This document shows, in pieces, positions 1 to 6,576 of a stretch of 18,064 nt of DNA. Origin of the DNA: Flavobacteriales bacterium (GTDB lineage Bacteria > Bacteroidota > Bacteroidia > Flavobacteriales_D > Sanyastnellaceae); NCBI GenBank assembly GCA_947457285.1, contig CANGVZ010000007.1:1-18064 (forward strand), given 5' to 3'. The number at the start of each line of letters is the position of its first letter. Within the stretch, counting starts at the first letter, position 1. Position numbers and translations under genes: made by a program. The notes under the pieces were generated by a model. That model did no database searches. It had not been told where the DNA came from and was given only the letters and a program-made list of their open reading frames with translations.

Positions 1-1
1 C

Positions 2-1981
2 ATTCAACAACGAATTGAAATCATCGCGGCCAGTGTTGATGAAACCGTTGAAATCGACTATACCAATCTTTTTGAAGACCTGAGTTTTTACTTTGAGCAA
101 CCCATCAATCTCAACAACGCAAATCCAGAAGATTTGCGCGAGCTCTATCTTTTAAATGAACTTCAAATTACCGCCCTTCAGCAGCACATCAGTCGCTTTG
201 GAGATTTAAAAAGCATCTATGAGTTGCAGTCGGTAAAGTATTTTGATTTGAATACGATAAGACTGATACAACCCTTTGTAACTGTTGCGCCGCAAGGCAT
301 GCTCTCTGATTTCACCTGGAGAAATATGTTCAAAGAAGGAACAGGTGATCTTTTCTTACGCTACAGAAGGACGCTTCAAGAGCAAGCAGGCTTCATTCCA
401 GACCCAGCGGAAGGCGAACCGGCCAATTACGTGGGCAGTCCTGATTACATGTACTCCCGATTTAGATTTCAGTATCGAAAAAATTTGATAGCCGGATTTA
501 CTTTAGAAAAAGACGCTGGTGAATCATTAAGAAACGGACCTGATTTCGCGAGTGGACATATTTTTATTAGAAATAATAATGCAATCAAAGCAATTGCGCT
601 TGGTGATTTTCAAGCTCAATTTGGACAAGGACTTACTTTCTGGAATGGGCTTGGGTTTGGAAAATCCCCATTTGTAATGAATGTAAAGAAAAACGCAAAT
701 GGTTTGAGACCATACACCTCCGTCAATGAATCCCTTTTTCTTAGAGGTGCTGGTACTACTCTCGCTTGGAGAAAATGGGAACTAACAGCATTGTACTCGA
801 GAAAGAATATTGACGGAAACGTTCAAGAACAAAGTGATTCAACGATTGTGGATGATGGAATTGTAGTGAGCAGTTTATTGATTGCGGGCTTGCATCGAAC
901 AGAAAGTGAACTAGCCAACAAAGGAACGGTGCAGGAAGACGTAGCGGTTGGGAACTTAAAGTACGCGACACGCACTTTTTCTGCCTCAATGACGGCGGCT
1001 CATATCGAGTACTCCGCAGATGTACTTCCGCGCGCTCAGCTCTATCAACTTTATCGTTTCCGAGGAAGGGAGAACACCAATATCGGAATCGACTATCAGA
1101 AGGTGTATCGCAACTTCAATTTTTTCGGAGAGTTTTCGCGAAGTGCCAACGGAGGAATGGCTGCTCTCAACGGATTCATTGCGGCTCTTCACCCGCGTAT
1201 CAGCGTGTCTGGCGTGCATCGCTGGTTTGAAAAAGATTATCAGGTACAATACTTCAATGTCTTTGCAGAAAATTTCACTCCACAGAATGAAAGAGGAATG
1301 TATCTCGGAGTTGAAGCGAATATCGCAAAAGGCTGGACGCTCGCTGCATACAGCGATCAAATTCGCTATGAATGGCTGAGGTTTCAATTGAGCACTCCCA
1401 CCACCGCAAGCGATCACCTGATACAGTTAAACTATAGGCCCGATCGCAAGCAAGACTTCTATTTCCGTTATCAAGTTAGAAATCGCGGAGAAGATTTAGG
1501 AGCTGAAGACGCTCGTATCGACTATCCTGTGGCGGAGCGCATTCAAAACTTTAGACTAAATGCCATTTATCAGCCGCACCCAAACGTGCAGATGCGCTCA
1601 AGACTTGAATGGAAAATTTATGAAAAAGCCCTTTCTCCAACAGTGACAGGCTTCCTGATTTACCAAGATGTGATTTGGAAAAAAACTGGAAGTAAAATTA
1701 GTTTCAATACACGCTACGCCATATTCAACACACCCACGTTTGACGCTGCCATTTGGGCCTATGAAAGTGATGTATTGTATGCCTTTAGTATTCCCTCACA
1801 CAATGGACGAGGCCAACGTATGTACGCCTTGATGAAGTGGGATATTCGCAGGGGATTGGATTTGTGGGTTCGCTACGCTCAATGGCTCTACTTCGACAGA
1901 CAGACTATCAGCAGTGGCAATAATGAGATCAGCGGCAACCGTCGTGGCGACGTCACAGTTCAGGTCCGCTGGCAGTTTTAA
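2..1981 (+). CDS. Helix-hairpin-helix / outer-membrane beta-barrel-like protein, 5' end missing
   Basis: The frame is open from the first full codon of the window to the TAA at 1979-1981, so the gene begins upstream; the TTG at 134 is only an internal codon. Visible codons 38-97 or so resemble ComEA's paired helix-hairpin-helix: an INLNNANPEDL segment, a helix pair, then a phenylalanine-glycine turn, KSIYELQ, and a second helix pair ending in IQPFV. The remaining 550 or so residues are rich in alternating aromatic/polar strands (for example FRFQYRKNL, DFYFRYQVRN, DLWVRYAQWLYF) and end in VQVRWQF; a terminal Phe is usual for outer-membrane barrels. Bacteroidota carry related HhH-annotated proteins of about 600-700 residues with no established role. 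The usual Gly-x-Gly of DNA-binding hairpins is absent from both hairpins. An outer-membrane location is inferred. csaA follows after 9 nt, so co-transcription is likely. Confidence 0.75.
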   Translation: MQQRIEIIAASVDETVEIDYTNLFEDLSFYFEQPINLNNANPEDLRELYLLNELQITALQQHISRFGDLKSIYELQSVKYFDLNTIRLIQPFVTVAPQGMLSDFTWRNMFKEGTGDLFLRYRRTLQEQAGFIPDPAEGEPANYVGSPDYMYSRFRFQYRKNLIAGFTLEKDAGESLRNGPDFASGHIFIRNNNAIKAIALGDFQAQFGQGLTFWNGLGFGKSPFVMNVKKNANGLRPYTSVNESLFLRGAGTTLAWRKWELTALYSRKNIDGNVQEQSDSTIVDDGIVVSSLLIAGLHRTESELANKGTVQEDVAVGNLKYATRTFSASMTAAHIEYSADVLPRAQLYQLYRFRGRENTNIGIDYQKVYRNFNFFGEFSRSANGGMAALNGFIAALHPRISVSGVHRWFEKDYQVQYFNVFAENFTPQNERGMYLGVEANIAKGWTLAAYSDQIRYEWLRFQLSTPTTASDHLIQLNYRPDRKQDFYFRYQVRNRGEDLGAEDARIDYPVAERIQNFRLNAIYQPHPNVQMRSRLEWKIYEKALSPTVTGFLIYQDVIWKKTGSKISFNTRYAIFNTPTFDAAIWAYESDVLYAFSIPSHNGRGQRMYALMKWDIRRGLDLWVRYAQWLYFDRQTISSGNNEISGNRRGDVTVQVRWQF

Positions 1982-1990
1982 AACCCAAGA

Positions 1991-2332
1991 ATGAATCAGC
2001 GCACAACCATCACCTGGAGTGACTTCGAAAAAATAGAAATTCGTGTGGGTACGATCTTATCTGCCGAAGTTTTCAAAGAAGCTAAAAAACCAGCATATAA
2101 AATCACCATCGATTTTGGCGAATTGGGCACTCGAAAAACATCAGCACAAATTACTAAGCGCTATCAGCCCGAAGAAATTATCGGAAAACAAGTAGTTGCG
2201 GTGGTTAATTTTCCTCCAAAACAAATCGCGAATATTCAAAGTGAGTGTCTCATCCTTGGAGCGGTAGACGATGATGCTGTGACATTGCTGACACTAGATA
2301 AATTAGTGAAAAACGGTCTTCTAATAGGTTAA
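1991..2332 (+). CDS. csaA: CsaA-type tRNA-binding protein / chaperone
   Basis: A 113-residue single-domain protein of the EMAP/Arc1p-like OB fold, the usual length for CsaA. Diagnostic segments are IRVGTI (residues 17-22), EAKKPAYKI near 30-38, DFG at 41-43, TSAQIT at 50-55, VVNFPPKQIA at 71-80 and a C-terminal VKNGLLIG. In Bacillus, CsaA is a homodimer that binds tRNA and has chaperone activity linked to protein export; this is family knowledge. The same fold occurs at the C-terminus of methionyl-tRNA synthetase, but this is a stand-alone gene. The ATG at 1991 lies 9 nt after the upstream stop, with an A-rich leader (AAACCCAAGA) and no strong Shine-Dalgarno sequence. Identification is firm; the physiological role in this organism is open. 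Confidence 0.92.
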   Translation: MNQRTTITWSDFEKIEIRVGTILSAEVFKEAKKPAYKITIDFGELGTRKTSAQITKRYQPEEIIGKQVVAVVNFPPKQIANIQSECLILGAVDDDAVTLLTLDKLVKNGLLIG

Positions 2333-2339
2333 TTCACCC

Positions 2340-2421
2340 CCAATCGGCTCATTTTATTTCTCGAATCGGCTCAAAAAGATGCTCTTTTGAGCCGAATTGC
2401 TCATATCAGTGATCCGATTGG
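2340..2421. repeat. Phased TCGGCTCA repeats forming a nested inverted repeat
   Basis: The octamer TCGGCTCA occurs at 2344-2351 and 2366-2373 and, inverted as TGAGCCGA, at 2388-2395: three copies exactly 22 bp apart. The second and third copies form a hairpin, CGGCTCAAAA (2367-2376) against TTTTGAGCCG (2385-2394) with an 8-nt loop. An outer pair, CCAATCGG (2340-2347) and CCGATTGG (2414-2421), encloses the whole. It lies just after the csaA stop, between convergent genes, so the hairpin may serve as the csaA terminator although no T-run follows it. Confidence 0.7.
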
Positions 2422-2466
2422 CAAAAATTGGGTAGTCCCTTTTATCATCCACCAAGACATACTTTT

Positions 2467-2496
2467 AAAAAAAACCCCCCTCTTTTGGGAGGGGGA
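2467..2496 (-). terminator. Rho-independent terminator of the small T9SS-domain gene
   Basis: Read on the - strand, a CCCCCTC/GAGGGGG stem (2489-2495 with 2476-2482, about 7 bp, 6-nt loop) is followed directly by a run of eight T residues (complement of the A run at 2467-2474). It starts about 43 nt beyond the stop codon of the - strand gene ending at 2539. In the + direction no good T-run follows, so it acts mainly on the - strand. Confidence 0.85.
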
Positions 2497-2538
2497 CTCT
2501 TCTACGATTTGTTTGGGTTAATTAATATAGATTTGAAT

Positions 2539-2874
2539 CTATGTCTTTTGAAACTTCAATGTCTTGATTTTACCGGAGGCTCCCGTCACTTGAACGATAT
2601 AAATGCCTCGTCTCAAATTTTCCAGCATATCCATGCGAATAGCAGTGCATTCTTCGCCATGTGTGTCAGGCTTGAAATTGTAAAGTACCTTACCTGTAAG
2701 ATCCTTTACCACCACATTCAACTCTTCAAAAACGGGTTCTTCGAAGGTCAAAACTGCCTTCGATTCCACCGGATTGGGTGAAATAGACGCTGTCGCGATC
2801 GGATTGCCTGACTGGGCAATACCCGAAACGTTAAATAATAGGGCGGCAGTAATTAGGAGTAAAAATTTTCTCAT
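2539..2874 (-). CDS. Small secreted protein consisting mostly of a T9SS type A sorting domain
   Basis: A 111-residue protein starting at ATG 2874. Residues 1-20 form a signal peptide (basic MRK, hydrophobic core, cut probably after GIAQ). Almost all the rest matches the type A C-terminal sorting domain of the type IX secretion system: SISPNPV at 31-37, VVVKDLTGKVLYNF in the middle, then LRRGIYIVQV and a C-terminal KTLKFQKT. In known T9SS cargo this domain sits behind a much larger passenger and directs passage through the outer membrane. Here only about ten residues separate the signal peptide from the domain, so there is no passenger. It could be a remnant of a larger gene or a genuine mini-protein. 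The intact frame, start and strong terminator favour a functional gene. Confidence 0.8.
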   Translation of the reverse strand: MRKFLLLITAALLFNVSGIAQSGNPIATASISPNPVESKAVLTFEEPVFEELNVVVKDLTGKVLYNFKPDTHGEECTAIRMDMLENLRRGIYIVQVTGASGKIKTLKFQKT

Positions 2875-2930
2875 ACCTTCATGTTTTATAGAGGCAAAAC
2901 AAATTCCTTGCCTTTATATAAAACGGATAA

Positions 2931-2938
2931 CAAATATA
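2931..2938 (-). promoter_or_regulatory. Possible -7 element (TATATTTG) of the small T9SS-domain gene
   Basis: CAAATATA on the + strand reads TATATTTG on the - strand and matches the Bacteroidota -7 consensus TAnnTTTG. It would give a leader of about 50 nt before the start at 2874. The -33 region holds TTTC rather than TTTG, so the assignment is tentative. Confidence 0.4.
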
Positions 2939-2951
2939 ATAGTTTCGCATT

Positions 2952-3101
2952 ATGAAACGATTCTTTCTAATGTTAATAATTCTCATGGTCTTCGCTGCCT
3001 GTAAGGCCAACAAGAAAAACCGCTGTAATACTTGTCCAAAATGGGACGATCGCATAGAAATGACTGGGGAGGTGGCAGGTGAAAAACTCGACAGACCTTG
3101 A
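2952..3101 (+). CDS. Small lipoprotein with a CxxC motif (49 residues)
   Basis: This short frame runs from ATG 2952 to the TGA at 3099-3101. The N-terminus is a compact lipoprotein signal: MKR, a hydrophobic stretch of about 12 residues and FAAC, with Cys17 as the likely lipid-modified residue (Phe at -3 is less common than Leu). The mature part is only 33 residues, basic at first (KANKKNR), then CNTCPKW with two cysteines two residues apart, then an acidic tail. The last 23 nt overlap the start of the SprT-like gene in another frame, and the GGGGAGG ahead of that GTG lies inside this gene, which points to translational coupling. I do not recognise a family. The signal and cysteines make a chance frame unlikely, but without homologues it remains a prediction. 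Confidence 0.6.
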   Translation: MKRFFLMLIILMVFAACKANKKNRCNTCPKWDDRIEMTGEVAGEKLDRP

Positions 3102-3702
3102 AAAAGCCTTAGAGCGTTTTATTCCAGCCAATTCTATTGAGCTGGCATGCGAGCTTCTTCGTAAATATCCTCATCATTTGGTGATTACGCCTCCGAGAAG
3201 CACCAAACATGGGCATTTTAAACCCGCACCAAAGGGCCAGCGCCATGAAATTACTGTGAATGGAAACCTCAATCCGTATGCTTTCCTAATTACGATGGTG
3301 CACGAAGTAGCACATCTGGTGGCACACCTCGAATACGGACATCGCATTCAGCCTCACGGACAAGAGTGGAAAGACTCCTTCAAACTCGTCATGCGTCCAT
3401 TCTTCAATAAAGGAATCTTTCCTGATGATATAGAAGTTCCACTCAAACGATATATGATGGACCCTGGAGCAACTACTCACAGCGACTTTCACCTTTTCAA
3501 AGCGCTCACTAAATATGATCGCATGGGGCCGTATACCCGGATTTTAGACGACTTGCCCATCGGTACTATCTTCATTTATGGAAGAGACAAAAAGGTGTTT
3601 AAAAAGGGAGAACAACTGCGAAAGCGCTATCAATGCACAGAATTGGCTACAAAGTATGTCTACCTCTTCGATCCGCTTGCAAAAGTTTTTGTAAAAGATT
3701 AA
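3079..3702 (+). CDS. SprT-like zinc metalloprotease-domain protein
   Basis: A 207-residue protein with the SprT-family active site: HEVAH at residues 75-79 (two zinc-binding His and the catalytic Glu) and HGQEW at 93-97, where His93 is the expected third zinc ligand of the HG-x-x-W motif. Eukaryotic Spartan, a relative, degrades DNA-protein crosslinks; the role of bacterial members is unknown. No cysteine-rich zinc ribbon like that of Escherichia coli SprT is visible in the C-terminal part, which has only one Cys. The start is GTG at 3079: an in-frame stop lies at 3061-3063, no ATG occurs before the zinc site, and GGGGAGG sits 6 nt upstream. It overlaps the small lipoprotein gene by 23 nt and converges on mlaF with a 16-nt gap. 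It has no signal peptide and is predicted cytoplasmic. Confidence 0.85.
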   Translation: MKNSTDLEKALERFIPANSIELACELLRKYPHHLVITPPRSTKHGHFKPAPKGQRHEITVNGNLNPYAFLITMVHEVAHLVAHLEYGHRIQPHGQEWKDSFKLVMRPFFNKGIFPDDIEVPLKRYMMDPGATTHSDFHLFKALTKYDRMGPYTRILDDLPIGTIFIYGRDKKVFKKGEQLRKRYQCTELATKYVYLFDPLAKVFVKD

Positions 3703-3718
3703 ACCATTGGAACATTTA

Positions 3719-4486
3719 CTATCCGCGTCCGTCGCGGAGTACTTCTTTGATTTCCTTCATAAATTCAGAAGGGAAAACGAAATTGTTTAACTCATCATTT
3801 TGAGTTTTCAAAATTTCCTTTTTATCGCCTTTCCACCACAACTCGCCTTGGTAAATAAAGTTGATGTAATCACCTATCTCGATGACGGAGTTCATATCGT
3901 GAGATACAACGACTGTAGTGATATTAAACTCGTAGGTAATTTCCTTGATCAGATTATCAATCACGATTGCCGTTTGGGGATCTAGACCTGAATTAGGTTC
4001 ATCGCAAAATAAATACTTCGGATTCATTGAAATTGCGCGTGCGATGCCGGTTCTCTTTTGCATTCCACCAGAAATCTCGCTGGGATATAGGTGATTTTTA
4101 CCCTGAAGATTGACGCGTTCCAGACAAAAATTCACTCGATCCTTCATTTCACCCGCACTCATTTTACTGAACATTTTCAAAGGAAACATTACATTTTCCT
4201 CCACTGTCATCGAATCGAAAAGCGCACTTCCTTGAAACAACATTCCCATTTCTTGACGCACTATTCTTCGATCCCAACGATCCATTTTAGTAAAGCTTCT
4301 TCCATCGAAAACAATCTCACCCTTGTCGACCTCCATCAATCCTACGATGCACTTTGTAAGGACAGACTTACCGCTACCGCTGCGGCCAATAATGAAATTC
4401 ACCTTTCCAGGAAAAAACTCCACCGTAATGTTCTTAAGCACATGATTGCCATCAAAACTTTTTGATATGTCTTTTACTTCTATCAT
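3719..4486 (-). CDS. mlaF: ABC transporter ATP-binding protein, MlaF type (phospholipid transport)
   Basis: A 255-residue ATPase with all nucleotide-binding motifs: Walker A GRSGSGKS (34-41), Q-loop MLFQGSALFDS (Gln85), signature SGGMQ near 139-143, Walker B YLFCDEPNSGLDP (158-170) and the switch His in VVSHD (His196). The Q-loop sequence LFQGSALFDS is characteristic of the MlaF/Ttg2A branch, which powers lipid movement between inner and outer membranes. The ATG at 4486 overlaps the stop of the permease gene by 4 nt (ATGA), so translation is probably coupled. No MlaD-like (MCE) substrate-binding gene follows: the next gene is the convergent SprT-like one. The symbol follows family membership; in Bacteroidota the substrate has not been shown by this sequence. 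Confidence 0.9.
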   Translation of the reverse strand: MIEVKDISKSFDGNHVLKNITVEFFPGKVNFIIGRSGSGKSVLTKCIVGLMEVDKGEIVFDGRSFTKMDRWDRRIVRQEMGMLFQGSALFDSMTVEENVMFPLKMFSKMSAGEMKDRVNFCLERVNLQGKNHLYPSEISGGMQKRTGIARAISMNPKYLFCDEPNSGLDPQTAIVIDNLIKEITYEFNITTVVVSHDMNSVIEIGDYINFIYQGELWWKGDKKEILKTQNDELNNFVFPSEFMKEIKEVLRDGRG

Positions 4487-5226
4487 AACAATAAGAGTTG
4501 CGTTAGAATGTAATTCGCAATCATGATGAGTACTATACTGTACACAACAGCTCTGGTCGAGCTCTGACCTACTTGGAGCGCGCCGCCTTTTGTGTAATAA
4601 CCATGATAAGAGCTGACAGTCGTAATGATAAATGCAAAAACTACTGACTTAATGAGTGTGTATGAAACCTGAAATGGTTCAAAATAATATGTCAACCCAT
4701 AATTATAATCAGTTAGAGAAATAACTCCTGTAGAACTTCCAATCATAGCACCAGCGGTGATACCGCAAGCCATCGCCATGATAACCATGAATGGAAAAAT
4801 GATCATGGCAGCAATAATTTTTGGCAAAATCAAATAACTCGCTGAATTGACACCCATAATATCCATTGCGTCAATTTGCTCGGAAATACGCATCGTACCT
4901 ATTTCAGAAGCGATATTACTTCCCACCTTGCCGCTTAGAATGAGACAAACGATGGTGGAAGAAAACTCCAAAATCATTGTCTGTCTTGTTGTAAAACCAA
5001 TCGTCCACTTGGGAATCCAGCCACTGTCAATATTTGCAGCCGTTTGAAGTGTAACAACAGCACCCATAAACAAAGAAAGTAGAGCAACAATACCCAATGA
5101 CTGAATACCAATTTTATCAATCTCATCCACAATCAATTTCTTGTACACCTTCCTTTTTTCGGGACGGGTGAAGACATTGACAAGCATCAAAGTATAACGA
5201 CCGATATGTCTGTAAATATTACTCAA
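4483..5226 (-). CDS. mlaE: MlaE-type ABC transporter permease
   Basis: A 247-residue membrane protein of the MlaE/YrbE family. The family hallmark GKVGSNIASEIGTMR followed by EQIDAMDIMGVN is present near residues 98-126; this cytoplasmic segment contacts the ATPase. Hydrophobic segments lie at roughly 43-65, 85-100, 135-165, 190-210 and 225-247. An N-terminal amphipathic stretch (HIGRYTLMLVNVFTRPEK) precedes them, as usual in the family. The start is a TTG at 5226, preceded closely by AGGG; the next in-frame ATG would remove the conserved GRYTLML segment, so I prefer TTG. It lies 24 nt after rodA and overlaps mlaF by 4 nt. With MlaF it should form the inner-membrane core of a phospholipid transporter. 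Confidence 0.9.
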   Translation of the reverse strand: MSNIYRHIGRYTLMLVNVFTRPEKRKVYKKLIVDEIDKIGIQSLGIVALLSLFMGAVVTLQTAANIDSGWIPKWTIGFTTRQTMILEFSSTIVCLILSGKVGSNIASEIGTMRISEQIDAMDIMGVNSASYLILPKIIAAMIIFPFMVIMAMACGITAGAMIGSSTGVISLTDYNYGLTYYFEPFQVSYTLIKSVVFAFIITTVSSYHGYYTKGGALQVGQSSTRAVVYSIVLIMIANYILTQLLLL

Positions 5227-5231
5227 CCCTG

Positions 5232-5239
5232 CAAATATA
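5232..5239 (-). promoter_or_regulatory. Possible internal -7 element (TATATTTG) ahead of mlaE
   Basis: Within the 24-nt rodA-mlaE gap, the - strand reads TATATTTG, a full match to TAnnTTTG. No TTG is seen at the -33 distance. Transcription from it would begin almost at the TTG start codon, so it would give a nearly leaderless message. It may be chance in AT-rich sequence. Confidence 0.25.
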
Positions 5240-5250
5240 AGATTCTAAAA

Positions 5251-6576
5251 TTACCTGAAAATGCTGAGTCTTTCAGAGTCGAGGCGTAGAAAAATGAACA
5301 ATAGGAGTGTAAAACCCATCAGAGACGAACCACCGAAACTAAAAAACGGAAGTGGAATACCAATAATCGGTGCTAATCCGATAACCATACCGACATTAAT
5401 CAGTAAGTGTAAAAAGAAGATGCTTGCCACGCAATATCCATAAACCCGGCTGAACTGCGATCGCTGTCGCTCAGCCATATTGATGATGCGAATGATGAGA
5501 TAGACAAATAATCCAATTACGAGGACACTTCCAACAAACCCCCACTCTTCGGCCACGGCCGAGAAAATAAAGTCCGTCCATTGTTCCGGTACATAGTTGT
5601 TTTGCGTCATTGGACCTTCCAAAAATCCCTTTCCAAAAAAGCCACCAGAACCAACTGTAATCTTTGCCATTTGAGAATTATAGTCCGCTCCCTCACGCTC
5701 CACTGGCATCGACAGCATCACGTAGATGCGCTCACGATGGTGAGGTTCCAATACTTTTTCTACAATGTAACTCACCGACAAACTAAAGGCGATGCTAGCT
5801 ACGCTGCTAATTGCTATTATCCAGTAAAGCGTTTTCCTGTTTCTAGGAACAATAAAATTCTTGACGAACAACCAACCTAAAATGGAGATGATTGCCACAA
5901 TGATGATCAGAACCCAAACACCACTTTGTTCGCCGGCAAAAGGAAAATCAATTGTAGTAGCGCCACTAATAATACTCAATACACCAAATACAATCGCACC
6001 GAGACCAATAATGAGTACGTTGCCAGAAAGGCCTTCACGGTACATCACAAAAATGAACGCAGTAAATGTCAATACCGAACCGACGTCGGGCTGAAGAAGA
6101 ATCAAGCATGCAGGAAAACCGATGATCGCCGCAGCGATTAATCTCGTCTTCCAATTCTTAAACTTTGCTCCTGTGGATGAAATATACTTGGACAGCAAAA
6201 GACCCACTCCAATCTTTGAAAATTCAGATGGTTGAATACCAAAAGAGCCCACGCCAAACCAAGCTTTTGCTCCATTCACCTCCTTTCCAATCACGAGCAC
6301 GAGCATCAAAAGCAGCACGAAAAAAGCATAGATAAAAACAGCCAGTTTATTGAAAAAGTCACCCTCAACGAGCAAGGTTAAGACAGCAAGGGTAAATGAG
6401 ATTAATATCCAAAGTGACTGGCGACCGTATTCTTTGTCGAAGTCGAAAAGATTTGGTTGCGAAGCATCGTATGCCGCGCTATAGATATTCATCCAACCAA
6501 AGAATACAAAAAATAAATATAGACCGACGGTGACCCAATCGATTCTTCCGAGTTGTATGGCTTGGTTGTTACTCAT
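5251..6576 (-). CDS. rodA: RodA, SEDS peptidoglycan glycosyltransferase of the elongasome
   Basis: A 441-residue polytopic membrane protein with about ten hydrophobic segments. SEDS-family signatures are FGIQPSEFSKIG in the first half, GSGGFFGKGFLEGP in the large periplasmic loop, then VPEQWTDFIFSAVAEEWGFVGS, and near the end GIPLPFFSFGGSSLMGF. RodA polymerises lipid II into glycan strands during side-wall growth and works with PBP2, encoded just upstream. There is a longer than usual hydrophilic and hydrophobic insertion in the middle (about residues 195-260, from a GATTIDFPF segment onward), as seen in Bacteroidota members. The ATG at 6576 overlaps the mrdA stop by 4 nt (ATGA). The identification is secure, since FtsW would lie in the dcw cluster rather than next to mreBCD. 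Confidence 0.95.
   Translation of the reverse strand: MSNNQAIQLGRIDWVTVGLYLFFVFFGWMNIYSAAYDASQPNLFDFDKEYGRQSLWILISFTLAVLTLLVEGDFFNKLAVFIYAFFVLLLMLVLVIGKEVNGAKAWFGVGSFGIQPSEFSKIGVGLLLSKYISSTGAKFKNWKTRLIAAAIIGFPACLILLQPDVGSVLTFTAFIFVMYREGLSGNVLIIGLGAIVFGVLSIISGATTIDFPFAGEQSGVWVLIIIVAIISILGWLFVKNFIVPRNRKTLYWIIAISSVASIAFSLSVSYIVEKVLEPHHRERIYVMLSMPVEREGADYNSQMAKITVGSGGFFGKGFLEGPMTQNNYVPEQWTDFIFSAVAEEWGFVGSVLVIGLFVYLIIRIINMAERQRSQFSRVYGYCVASIFFLHLLINVGMVIGLAPIIGIPLPFFSFGGSSLMGFTLLLFIFLRLDSERLSIFR

Noticed and set aside
986..1417. Opposing frames at 986-1417 (-) and 1020-1379 (+) within the first gene
   Set aside because: The first gene is continuous and barrel-like here; neither alternative has a start context or a recognisable domain.
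134..1981. A complete gene starting at TTG 134
   Set aside because: The same frame is open back to the window edge and the ComEA-like N-terminal segment starts before 134, so the gene is truncated by the window rather than starting there.
3722..3736. CCGCG/CGCGG hairpin at the 3' end of mlaF as a terminator
   Set aside because: It is within the coding sequence (RDGRG) and no T-run follows on either strand.
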